Below are positions 1 through 7,923 of a stretch of 39,836 bases of DNA, in pieces. This DNA is from a bacterium (GTDB lineage Bacteria; Blakebacterota; Blakebacteria; Blakebacterales; Blakebacteraceae). The translations under genes were made by a program, and so were the position numbers. The first letter of the stretch is position 1. Each line of letters opens with the position of its first letter. Below the pieces are notes generated by a model. That model did not search any database. It was given only the letters and a program-made list of their open reading frames with translations, and had not been told where the DNA came from. Location of the stretch: contig JALGVQ010000010.1 of assembly GCA_025774615.1 (NCBI GenBank), forward strand, positions 1 through 39,836, in the 5' to 3' direction.

Positions 1-1764
1 TACCGCTCAGAAACTCGAGGTGGGTCCAAGGAAACCGGACCTCAATACTGGTACACGAACAGTAACGCCTACAACGACGGAACGGCGGTCTGTTTCATCG
101 CTCCGATCGCACAGGCGCCCTCCAATCCGGCCGTTCTCTACACCGGCCGGACCAGGATATACAAGAGCACCAATTACGCGCAGTCATGGGTCCTGCCGGC
201 AGGGGCGGTCGAACTGAGCGGTGCCCCCTCTGTTTCCATATCGGTGTTCGCGGGCAATTCCAGCATCCTCTGGGCGACCACCGTTCCCGATCCACCGATA
301 GCCGCCGGCGTGTTCCTTTCCACCAACGGAGGAGTCGACTGGACCGATGTCACACACGACCTTCCTGACCGGTATCCGATGGACATCGTAGCCGCATACT
401 GGGACCAGGATGTCGCGTACGTGACATTCTCAGGATTCGGTAGTGAGCACCTCTACCGCACCATCGATAGCGGCGTTTCCTGGGAGGCACTGGGAGTCGG
501 GCAACTTCCCGATATCCCGACCTCGGCCTTCGCAATCGACCCGTATGATCGGAATCATCTCTATCTCGGCAATGACTTCGGCGTCTGGTTCTCACCCGAC
601 GGAGGTCAGAACTGGGAGGCATTCACGAATGGCATGCCGACCGGAGCGCTCATAATGGATCTGAGTGTTTCTCCAAGGAACTGGTCGCTCCGCGCCGTCA
701 CCCACGGACTGGGAGTCTGGGAGCGTCCACTGGTGAGCGCGTCGGCAGCCGAAGGGGACACGATCCCTCCCACGTTCGATCTGGGGATTCACCGGAACAG
801 TGTTCTGCCCGATTACCTCGACATCTACTTCGCCCCCTCCGAGGTTCTGCCCGCTGTACCTGTCGCAGAGGTGAACTCATCTCCCCTCATTCTGACGACT
901 GTCAGCACCACCGAGGGAAACCTCTATCTGGCCGATTACAAGCTCAGCGGATCTGGAACGTACGCCATCAGCATCACCGCCACCGATTTTGCGGGCAACG
1001 ATTCGACCTCGGTTTTCAATTTCCAGGCTCAGCTCCTCGGCGGCGCGACAGCGGGAGCCCTCTCATCGGCCGACGGCGGGCTCCTCCTTTCCATCCCACC
1101 TGATGCGCTCGGGACACCAGAGTACATCGTGGCTCGCCGGATAGATGGTGACGCCGGGTCACGCGGGACACCCCTGAGACGGCAGGCAGGAGAGGACGGG
1201 ATCACATTCGAGCAGTTCGGTGGAGATGAAGATGTCCTCTCCACCTGGTCACTGCTGCCGGCGAGCCGCAACCTTGCCAGGCAGGCCCGACTCATGCTCT
1301 CCTGGGATCGAAGAGAACTGGGAGATCGCGAGCCTGCATCTCTGGTCATCGAGCAGTGGTCGGGTCAGGTGTGGGAGCCGCTGGCGAGTTATGTGGACGA
1401 ATCGCGCAACCGTGTTGAGGCATCGATATCGAGGCTTGGCATCTACCGTCTAAGATCGGCCTCCACCGTCGGTGATCTGTTCTCGCTCCGATCGGGTCTT
1501 GAACCGAACTACCCCAACCCCTTCAACGGTTCGACGAATATCAGATACTCCCTTGCACGGTCGGCAGATGTAGAGTTGTACATCCTCAACGTCCGTGGAC
1601 AGCGGGTGAGAACCCTGGTTGATGGAGTCAAGGGACCGGGCTCTCACGTGGTGAACTGGGAGGGACGGGATGATGGTGGGCATGCGGTCGCCACCGGAGT
1701 CTATCTGATCACGCTTCACATCGATGGAGCGGTCTTCACCCGCAAAGCGCTCTATATCCGATGA
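1..1764 (+). CDS. Secreted beta-propeller (Asp-box) protein with C-terminal FlgD-Ig/type IX-like sorting domain, 5'-partial
   Basis: The frame is open from the first base, so the N-terminus lies outside the window; 587 residues are visible. The first ~240 residues carry repeated sortilin/BNR-like blades with Asp-box motifs (STNGGVDWTDV, TIDSGVSWEAL, SPDGGQNWEAF), as in VPS10/glycosidase-type beta-propellers. A middle region of Ig-like strands follows. The last ~85 residues start with NYPNPFN and continue with the VRTLVDG and ATGVYLITL patterns, ending in RKALYIR. This is the FlgD-Ig/Por-type C-terminal module that in FCB bacteria is a sorting signal or cell-surface anchor. The protein is therefore probably exported and surface-attached. 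Its ligand or activity cannot be told; no glycosidase catalytic residues are evident. The stop overlaps the first possible ATG of the next gene, so the two are likely co-transcribed. Family call is strong, function unknown. Confidence 0.85.
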   Translation, partial: YRSETRGGSKETGPQYWYTNSNAYNDGTAVCFIAPIAQAPSNPAVLYTGRTRIYKSTNYAQSWVLPAGAVELSGAPSVSISVFAGNSSILWATTVPDPPIAAGVFLSTNGGVDWTDVTHDLPDRYPMDIVAAYWDQDVAYVTFSGFGSEHLYRTIDSGVSWEALGVGQLPDIPTSAFAIDPYDRNHLYLGNDFGVWFSPDGGQNWEAFTNGMPTGALIMDLSVSPRNWSLRAVTHGLGVWERPLVSASAAEGDTIPPTFDLGIHRNSVLPDYLDIYFAPSEVLPAVPVAEVNSSPLILTTVSTTEGNLYLADYKLSGSGTYAISITATDFAGNDSTSVFNFQAQLLGGATAGALSSADGGLLLSIPPDALGTPEYIVARRIDGDAGSRGTPLRRQAGEDGITFEQFGGDEDVLSTWSLLPASRNLARQARLMLSWDRRELGDREPASLVIEQWSGQVWEPLASYVDESRNRVEASISRLGIYRLRSASTVGDLFSLRSGLEPNYPNPFNGSTNIRYSLARSADVELYILNVRGQRVRTLVDGVKGPGSHVVNWEGRDDGGHAVATGVYLITLHIDGAVFTRKALYIR

Positions 1765-1787
1765 GGCGCCAGAGAGGAGCAAAAAAG

Positions 1788-2693
1788 ATGCGTGTGGCAC
1801 TCCTGGTGGCTGGATCGGTTCTGCTGGCGGGTGGCTGTGGCGGAAAGGGATCGGGACCAGACACAACCCCCCCACTGGTACCGCGGGGTGTGGTCGGATC
1901 GGTGTCAGGCACAACCGTGAAGATCTTCTGGACGTCGAATTTCGAATCTGACTTCTCCCACTACCTGCTTTATATGGGAACCCGCACAGACTCCATGTAT
2001 TCCCATGGGGGCGAGATCACCCTGACTTCGATATTCCTCAGCAATCTGACGGCCGGGACCACCTACCACTTCGCGGTTTCCGCGGTCGATGAGTCTGGAA
2101 ACGAGAGTGAACGGAGCACTATCCTGTCGCTTGTCCCAACCTCGGCGACCTGGTCCACCTCCCTTGGTTGGATCTCCTTCACAGCCGGGGATTACTCAGC
2201 TGCTCTGGGACATTTCCAGACTGCAAGGGGCCTCGCGAATGACCATACGGAAGCATTCCTTGGCCTCGGCTGGAGTTACCTCATGCTCGATGACCTGTCC
2301 AATGCGCGGGTGGAATTCCAGCAGGCGATCGTGCTGGGACTGCAGACGAAGGACGCCGATGCCGGTCTGGCGGTCATCTACCGGGAGGTTCCGAATCTCT
2401 TGCTTGCAATCAGCCACGCGCTGACCGTTCTGGGCAGCGATCCACTCTGGGTGTTCACCCACCGGACATCGATCGATTACCGGGATATGCGCCTCCTGCT
2501 TGCCCAGTGCTATTTCAGACAGGGTGAAGCGTGGTTCGATGAGGCACAGGCTCAGGTGGACATCCTCGATCCCGCCAACGGTCTCGACCCGCAGGATCAG
2601 GGTACCTGGTTGGTAGGTGGAACAGCCTATGCAACATACGGGAGCGCGCTGATGACCGTGATCATGGATCTGGGACTGTTGATCGGCGGATAG
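1788..2693 (+). CDS. Lipoprotein with fibronectin type III domain and TPR-like repeats
   Basis: From ATG 1788 the protein opens with a short lipoprotein signal (MRVALLVAGSVLLAGGC), giving a lipidated Cys at residue 17. A fibronectin type III domain follows at about residues 27-108, with the usual Trp, the Tyr-x-Leu-Tyr strand and the LTAGTTYHFAVSAVD strand. After that comes a helical TPR-like region (about 120-200; DYSAALGHFQTA, LSNARVEFQQAI) and an uncharacterised C-terminus. I chose 1788 over the in-frame ATG at 1761 because AGAGGAG lies 8 bases before it. The 1761 ATG overlaps the previous stop and has no ribosome site, but it would give a more basic n-region. FN3-TPR lipoproteins are common in FCB candidate phyla and usually act in protein contacts at the envelope. 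No enzymatic motif is seen. Confidence 0.8.
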   Translation: MRVALLVAGSVLLAGGCGGKGSGPDTTPPLVPRGVVGSVSGTTVKIFWTSNFESDFSHYLLYMGTRTDSMYSHGGEITLTSIFLSNLTAGTTYHFAVSAVDESGNESERSTILSLVPTSATWSTSLGWISFTAGDYSAALGHFQTARGLANDHTEAFLGLGWSYLMLDDLSNARVEFQQAIVLGLQTKDADAGLAVIYREVPNLLLAISHALTVLGSDPLWVFTHRTSIDYRDMRLLLAQCYFRQGEAWFDEAQAQVDILDPANGLDPQDQGTWLVGGTAYATYGSALMTVIMDLGLLIGG

Positions 2694-2712
2694 AGGATTG
2701 TCCGGTCATGGC

Positions 2713-3579
2713 ATGAGCACCCGGCTCTCACGCCCTGTGTCGGGAGGTTCTCAGACCCACGCAGCAGGTATCGATCTGCACGGTACCCTCCTCGACCGGC
2801 GCTGGAGGATTGATGAAGGAAGCCTGAAACGGCTTACCCGTGCCATCGAGGCTCTTCGTGACCGCTGCCTCTTTTTCATCTGCTCCGGAAACGACGTCTC
2901 ATTTCTGCACAACCATCTGACAACCGCAACGATGTCACTCTTCGATGGGTATATCCTGGAGACCGGATGCATTATCAGCGATGGCACCATCGAGCAGGTA
3001 CTTGTCTCTCCCGAAGACATGGCATCGATCGGAGCGCTCGAAGACATTCTCCGCAGTCACAGATTCCCTGAGGTACGGTATTTCGCGCCAAGACAGGCGA
3101 CCGTCAGTCTCTTCACACGGACCGCCGATGGCGGGAACGATCCAGCAGACCTCATGCCCCGTGTAGTTGATGTGGTCGAAGAGACCGGGTTCGGAGATCG
3201 GGTGTACGTGACCCACTCCGATGTCGCGGTGGATGTGATCCCCCGGGGATATGACAAACTGTCGGGTCTGGGAGTTGCGGCGGGTAGTCTCAAGACCATC
3301 GGGATCGCCGATTCCCTGAACGATCTCCCGCTGATAGCCGGAGCTGACCTGGCATTCCTGCCGGCAAACGCCTCCCCGGCCCTGGAATCGGTTCTCGACT
3401 CGACGGGTCGAACGATTCATGCCCTTGATGAAGAAGTACCGCCAGGACCGGAGGTGGTCCTGAAGAGCAGATCAGCGTCCACCGGGGCCGTCGTCGAGAT
3501 CCTTGAGTTCCTTTTCGAGTACCTGAGTCAGGAGGGCGGGCCGGTCGGTGATGATGCTGTCGACCCCGAGCGCAAGTAA
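2713..3579 (+). CDS. HAD superfamily (Cof-like) hydrolase with atypical DLHGT motif
   Basis: This is a cytoplasmic HAD-family phosphatase of the Cof/sugar-phosphatase type. Motif I is DLHGTLLD (nucleophile Asp21), motif II is the Ser of FICSGND, motif III is the Lys of RGYDKLSG, and motif IV is the Asp pair in IADSLNDLPLI. A cap domain lies between motifs II and III. The second Asp of the usual DxDGT, which is the general acid/base, is His here, so catalysis may be weakened or the substrate unusual. The start is uncertain. ATG 2713 is used, with AGAGGA about 15 bases upstream. An in-frame TTG at 2698 touches that AGAGGA directly and is unlikely. The last 108 bases overlap the convergent glycerophosphodiesterase gene. 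Confidence 0.75.
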   Translation: MSTRLSRPVSGGSQTHAAGIDLHGTLLDRRWRIDEGSLKRLTRAIEALRDRCLFFICSGNDVSFLHNHLTTATMSLFDGYILETGCIISDGTIEQVLVSPEDMASIGALEDILRSHRFPEVRYFAPRQATVSLFTRTADGGNDPADLMPRVVDVVEETGFGDRVYVTHSDVAVDVIPRGYDKLSGLGVAAGSLKTIGIADSLNDLPLIAGADLAFLPANASPALESVLDSTGRTIHALDEEVPPGPEVVLKSRSASTGAVVEILEFLFEYLSQEGGPVGDDAVDPERK

Positions 3580-4326
3580 TCGTCTCATCGTCACCTCATC
3601 ATTCACCGTCCAGACGTGTACCTCCTTGCCGGCCCGATGGGCGCGGGCAATGAACGTTGAATCCACGATCACGACATTACAGCTCAGAATCTCCCATACC
3701 CCATCGAACACATTTTCAGGATAATCGCGGCCGAAGATGAATCCGACCCGCAGGTCGGGAGCGAGCCTCTTGACCTCCTCTACTGTGTGCCTGTCGAACG
3801 AAGTGATGAAGCAGTCCTGTTCGAACCGCTCCTCCCTTATGATCGTGATCACCTTTTCGGCGATACCAGGTTCCTCACGGGAGACTTTCACCTCGATGTT
3901 GAGGACGATCATCCCCTTTGCGAATCGTACCACCTCTCTGAGAGTGGGGACAGATTCGCCACTGAAGGAATTATTAAACCAGGAACCTGCGTCGAGCGAT
4001 CTCAGTTCTGCCAGCGTGAGTGCCCAGACGGGACCTGTCCCATCCGTTGTACGATCGACTGTTTCATCGTGCATCAGGACGAGTTCACCATCGGCGGTCT
4101 GGTGGACGTCTAGTTCGGCTGCTCCTGCACCCGCCTCCAGAGCCTTCACGTACGCGATCAGCGTGTTCTCCGGCGCATCGTGTGAAGCGCCGCGGTGGGC
4201 GGTGATCCGCGGGTCTCCAGCCGGCCTGGATGAACATCCCGTCGCCGGTACGACCGCGAGCAGAATGATGACGAAGATGATGGCCGGTATCCCCGGCGCG
4301 AGCATGTCCTGCATATTGATATTCAT
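3472..4326 (-). CDS. Glycerophosphodiester phosphodiesterase lipoprotein
   Basis: The enzyme hydrolyses glycerophosphodiesters (deacylated phospholipids) to glycerol-3-phosphate and an alcohol. It has a membrane-spanning signal with lipobox ATGC (Cys31), so it should be tethered to the periplasmic side of a membrane. The GDPD signature is complete: HRGAS with the following PENT, then ELDVHQTADGELVLMHDETVDRT split over the next strands, then NIEVKV and the C-terminal GVDSIITDRP. The catalytic His residues (HRG and MHD) and metal-binding Glu/Asp are present. The length of 284 residues is normal. Its ATG overlaps the symporter stop by 4 bases, so it is translationally coupled to that transporter. 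This suggests uptake and use of a phospholipid-derived or related small molecule, though the pairing alone does not define the substrate. Confidence 0.9.
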   Translation of the reverse strand: MNINMQDMLAPGIPAIIFVIILLAVVPATGCSSRPAGDPRITAHRGASHDAPENTLIAYVKALEAGAGAAELDVHQTADGELVLMHDETVDRTTDGTGPVWALTLAELRSLDAGSWFNNSFSGESVPTLREVVRFAKGMIVLNIEVKVSREEPGIAEKVITIIREERFEQDCFITSFDRHTVEEVKRLAPDLRVGFIFGRDYPENVFDGVWEILSCNVVIVDSTFIARAHRAGKEVHVWTVNDEVTMRRLLALGVDSIITDRPALLTQVLEKELKDLDDGPGGR

Positions 4327-6158
4327 AGTATCTTCTCGATCCTTTGATCCCGCCGGGGCAGCAGTGAACCTTCAGTGATGAGACTGCGTGCGACCACTAC
4401 CGTCATCTCCTCATCATCATGGAGATCTGTCACTGTCGCATGAACCGATCGCAGTCCTCCGAGCCATCGCCGCCTGTCACTCAGATAGACGACATCACCG
4501 TTGCCGGCTCCGATCGCAACCGCGACTCCGGTGCTGATACTCACCCCCTCGAGATCATCAGACCCGAGGATCGTCACGATCGCTTCTCCTCCCTCCTCTT
4601 CAGAGAGCGGTCCTCCTTTGAAGCGTTCCATCGCTGATCGGATCGTACCGATGACGAGCCCTTCGATCTCGCGGGGATCTTTCGCCCTGGTGAAGGCACT
4701 CACCAGAACCGCTATCACGACACTCATCGACAGGCCGAACAACGCCCGCATGTACTTGAATCCTCCTGCGGGATCCACACCGTGCGACAGGGGTGAGATG
4801 ACCACCGGCCACACGATCGAGAGCACCACCACTATCGACCCTCCAAGAAGGGTCCAGAAAGCGGCTCTGGATGTATACCTCCGCCAGTAGACGCCCAGGA
4901 CGATGGTGACCACCATCGCCGGTGTTATTGCCGCGGTGAAGGATCCGTGGGCCACGTAAATGGAATTGAAGGAGGCGAACACCGGCACGAGCGCGATCCC
5001 GATCAAAGCCGCCGACATTGAGACGCCGCGCGCCACCCGGAGGTAATGCGCGTCCGACGCTCCGGTCCGCACGTACGGTCGATACACATCATTCACCGCA
5101 ATGGCGGATACCGCGTTTATCAGCGTGTCGATCGTGGACATGAGCGCCGCTGAGAGGGCGGCCATAACAAAGCCGAAGAGTCCGGGGCCGCAGATCCTTC
5201 CGGCGACCTGGACGAAGATCTGGTTCGGGTCCACGTCCTGCGGCAGGATCCCCTGACTGACCATCGAACGGCCGAGCCACCCGGCGTTGGAAACGGCGAT
5301 CGCGGCCAGCGGCATCAACACAAGGATCAGCGAGAGGAAGGTCTTCCGTATCTCTTTCACGCTCTTCAGGGACAGAAACCGTAGGATGAATCCCTGGTTC
5401 ATCATGTAAAGCGCGAATGTATTGGAGATTCCGTCCTGCCAGAAGATACCGACGAAATGAAACTGGTGCGGTTCATTGAACCGGGAGAACGGCAGGCGAT
5501 GCAGCAGTGGCAGTCCCTCCCAGAAACGCTCCCATCCTCCGAGGAGTCCCAAACCGAGCCCGAAGAGAAGGAATCCCGCGATCAGCAGGATCACCCCCTG
5601 TATGAGGTCGGTCATGATGACCGATGTCTGCCCACCAGCCGTCACATAGAGAGCACAGACAACGGCGACCAGAACGGCCGACAGAACAACATCGGTCCCG
5701 AGCATGGCGTTCAGGGCCACGCCCATGGTATAGAGGTTGATGCCGATGTACCCGACCATGTAGATCAGGACGATGATCGTCGCCATCACTCCGGTGCGCG
5801 CATCGAACCTCTTCCGGAAGTACTCCGGGACTGACATGATGCGGTTGAAATAGAGGATCGGCAGCCATCCGAGGAGCAGGAACCCCACGACGATCCAGTC
5901 GTTCATGTATGCCATCGTTGAGGAGGTTCCGTATCGGAAACCGGCGGCCGAATACTTGATAAAACTGTACGAGCCGACGACCGAAGCAACGCAACTGAAG
6001 GTGATGAGCCACCAGGAGAATCTCTGTCCACCGAAGAAGAAGTCACGGGTCGTTCTCGTGAACCGGGCAAAGGTGAACCCGAAACCGAAGATGAGAACGA
6101 AATAACCGATGATGACCCAGTAATCGAGGCGGGTACCGATGACGGTTGTGCCCTCCAC
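4323..6158 (-). CDS. Sodium:solute symporter (SSS family) with a C-terminal soluble domain
   Basis: This integral membrane transporter of the SSS/SLC5 family has about 13 hydrophobic segments in the first ~500 residues. They include family-typical stretches such as FFFGGQRFSWWL after helix 1, YVTAGGQTSVIMTDLIQG, and AALMSTIDTLINAVSAI near helix 8. It should import a solute with sodium; the substrate is not recognisable. The last ~100 residues (from about 510) are not membrane. They contain a beta-rich segment (GVSISTGVAVAIGAGNGDVVYLS) that I do not recognise and that may be regulatory. The start is GTG 6158, directly after the TGA of the small upstream gene and in the same frame. A GGGGTGATC sequence complementary to the 16S tail lies about 8 bases upstream. 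It is coupled to the glycerophosphodiesterase gene by a 4-base overlap. Confidence 0.9.
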   Translation of the reverse strand: MEGTTVIGTRLDYWVIIGYFVLIFGFGFTFARFTRTTRDFFFGGQRFSWWLITFSCVASVVGSYSFIKYSAAGFRYGTSSTMAYMNDWIVVGFLLLGWLPILYFNRIMSVPEYFRKRFDARTGVMATIIVLIYMVGYIGINLYTMGVALNAMLGTDVVLSAVLVAVVCALYVTAGGQTSVIMTDLIQGVILLIAGFLLFGLGLGLLGGWERFWEGLPLLHRLPFSRFNEPHQFHFVGIFWQDGISNTFALYMMNQGFILRFLSLKSVKEIRKTFLSLILVLMPLAAIAVSNAGWLGRSMVSQGILPQDVDPNQIFVQVAGRICGPGLFGFVMAALSAALMSTIDTLINAVSAIAVNDVYRPYVRTGASDAHYLRVARGVSMSAALIGIALVPVFASFNSIYVAHGSFTAAITPAMVVTIVLGVYWRRYTSRAAFWTLLGGSIVVVLSIVWPVVISPLSHGVDPAGGFKYMRALFGLSMSVVIAVLVSAFTRAKDPREIEGLVIGTIRSAMERFKGGPLSEEEGGEAIVTILGSDDLEGVSISTGVAVAIGAGNGDVVYLSDRRRWLGGLRSVHATVTDLHDDEEMTVVVARSLITEGSLLPRRDQRIEKIL

Positions 6159-6359
6159 TCAGATCACCCCGCCGCCGTAGCAGTGCCAGATGACCTGAAC
6201 CGCCAGGTAGATGATGAACCCGGCCAGCATATATTTGACCGTCAACCGGTCCTCGCGTCGTCGCCAGGAGTAATCACCGGCCAGCCACGGGATGGCGATG
6301 CCGAGAGTGAAGATCACGCCCCCGACGAGGAACTGATAGATCAATGGTGTCAGATCCAA
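6159..6359 (-). CDS. Small two-helix membrane protein, likely symporter accessory subunit
   Basis: A 66-residue protein with two predicted membrane helices (about 8-27 and 43-60) separated by a basic loop (SWRRREDRLTVK). It sits immediately before the symporter with no spacer at all: its TGA is followed at once by the symporter GTG, and both are in one frame. Small membrane proteins of this size precede many SSS transporters and are thought to act as small or accessory subunits, so that role is inferred here from position and topology. The start is TTG 6359, supported by a purine-rich ribosome site (GAGGAAGG) about 8 bases upstream. A true fusion interrupted by a stop codon is an alternative reading. 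Confidence 0.7.
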   Translation of the reverse strand: MDLTPLIYQFLVGGVIFTLGIAIPWLAGDYSWRRREDRLTVKYMLAGFIIYLAVQVIWHCYGGGVI

Positions 6360-6572
6360 GGCCTTCCCTTCCTCTGTGCCGACCTGATCCGGACAATGGT
6401 ACCGTACCGCCCGATCCCGACACTACCAGGATACGGCGCCGCTCGAATGCGACGGTTGTTGCGTGGCATGGCACTAGCATGGAATGGAACAGCTCGTTAC
6501 ACTTACTGGTTCGTTCTGAATGTATGGCCCGAAAGGCACCAGCCGCTGTCAGCCCGAAACGGGAGTGGGAAT

Positions 6573-7883
6573 GTGAACGTCGAAAGAACAGTGAAGAGAA
6601 CGGTCGCGCGCGTCGGAAGCGCGCTTGCGCTGACGCTGATGATCGTGATGCTGGGAAGCGGGACGGCCCAGGCACAGTTCAGTGAATTCCAGCTTCCACC
6701 CGGACAGGAGAACGGTGGGAGTCTGAAATTCGGCCCCGGATTCATGAGCATCGATGGCCAGAGCTATCTCAGTTTCAACATCGAACCGGAATTTGCGTTC
6801 GGAAAGATCGGGGTGGGTCTGAGGATCCCCCTGCTCATCGACACCGAGACCTGGAAGCTGAGAGAGGTCGACTGGGACCAGAGCCGCGACTTCGCGCGAC
6901 TCCTGAGATATATCCGGTATGGGGTGAAACGTGATCCCTTCTATGTGCGGATCGGAGAGCTGTCGAACACACTCTTCGGGCATGGTTTTTCCGTCTACTA
7001 CTACAACAACAACGTCGACCTCGATTACCCTAAGCGCGGCGCTCAGCTTGATGTCGATTTCCAGAAATTCGGCTTCGAGTCGATGATCAGCAATTTCGGA
7101 AAAAAGGAAATCTACGGTGTGCGCGGATATGCGCGTCCGCTCCAGCTCATCGGCAAGGAGATCCCCGTCATCAAGAACTTCGCGATCGGGATGACGATGA
7201 TCACTGATCAGGACGCGATGCTGGCACAACCGGTCAACATCTTCGGATTCGACCTCGAACAGCCTCTGGTCCACAACGACATGCTCGATCTCTACCTCTA
7301 CTTCGACTGGTCGAGTATCGGAAGCTGGGACACTCAGGATCATGGCAATGGAACCGCCTACGGGATCGCGACCGATATCAGAGGTATCGCGGGGCTCTTC
7401 GCGATCGGCGCAAAATTCGAGATGCGGAACCTGAGTGATGGATTCACCGCCGGACTGATCGGGCCCCTCTGGGATGTCAACAAGACCCGGATCATGGCCG
7501 ATCTCCCCACATCGCCGAAGGCGAACGGGTGGTATGGAGAACTGGTGGGAACCGTACTGGGCCGCATCAGTATGCGCGGCATGTACTTCGAAACGGGTGA
7601 ATCGGGACTGGGCGACCAGTTCGTGATGCATGCCGACGCTACGAAACTTGTACCGGGATTCTCCCTCCAGGGCTTCTTCGTGAAGCAGAACATCCAGGAA
7701 GGCAGTGACCTCTTCAAACTCGATGAAGACGCCATGACGATCGTGGAGATCGGGTACAAGCCGATGCCTGTCATGACGGTACTGATGCGCTACGAGTGGT
7801 CGTACGTCTGGGACGATGGCGTACCGGGCTATGTGACCCAGAAGAGGATCGAACCACGGGTCCAGTTCGGCATCAGCTGGTAG
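6573..7883 (+). CDS. Outer-membrane beta-barrel protein
   Basis: The protein has a signal peptide of about 34 residues that ends in TAQA before QFSEF, a standard signal peptidase I site. The remaining ~400 residues show alternating polar/hydrophobic strands rich in Tyr, Phe and Gly, with a terminal aromatic residue (FGISW). This is the pattern of an outer-membrane barrel. No known porin family is recognised. I placed the start at GTG 6573 because GGGAG lies 7 bases before it and the signal peptide begins right there; the frame is open further upstream to 6183 but would bury the signal. The 213-base gap to the divergent small membrane gene must hold both promoters, but I could not identify convincing -35/-10 pairs there. 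Confidence 0.8.
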   Translation: MNVERTVKRTVARVGSALALTLMIVMLGSGTAQAQFSEFQLPPGQENGGSLKFGPGFMSIDGQSYLSFNIEPEFAFGKIGVGLRIPLLIDTETWKLREVDWDQSRDFARLLRYIRYGVKRDPFYVRIGELSNTLFGHGFSVYYYNNNVDLDYPKRGAQLDVDFQKFGFESMISNFGKKEIYGVRGYARPLQLIGKEIPVIKNFAIGMTMITDQDAMLAQPVNIFGFDLEQPLVHNDMLDLYLYFDWSSIGSWDTQDHGNGTAYGIATDIRGIAGLFAIGAKFEMRNLSDGFTAGLIGPLWDVNKTRIMADLPTSPKANGWYGELVGTVLGRISMRGMYFETGESGLGDQFVMHADATKLVPGFSLQGFFVKQNIQEGSDLFKLDEDAMTIVEIGYKPMPVMTVLMRYEWSYVWDDGVPGYVTQKRIEPRVQFGISW

Positions 7884-7923
7884 GCCAGGCTGGTCTGTCG
7901 GGCATGGAGGGTTTCTCACTGCC

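Noticed and set aside
6456-6503. TTGTTG...TAGCAT and TACACT as promoter of the outer-membrane barrel
   Set aside because: Spacer is 13 bases in the first case and the second has no -35; not supportable.
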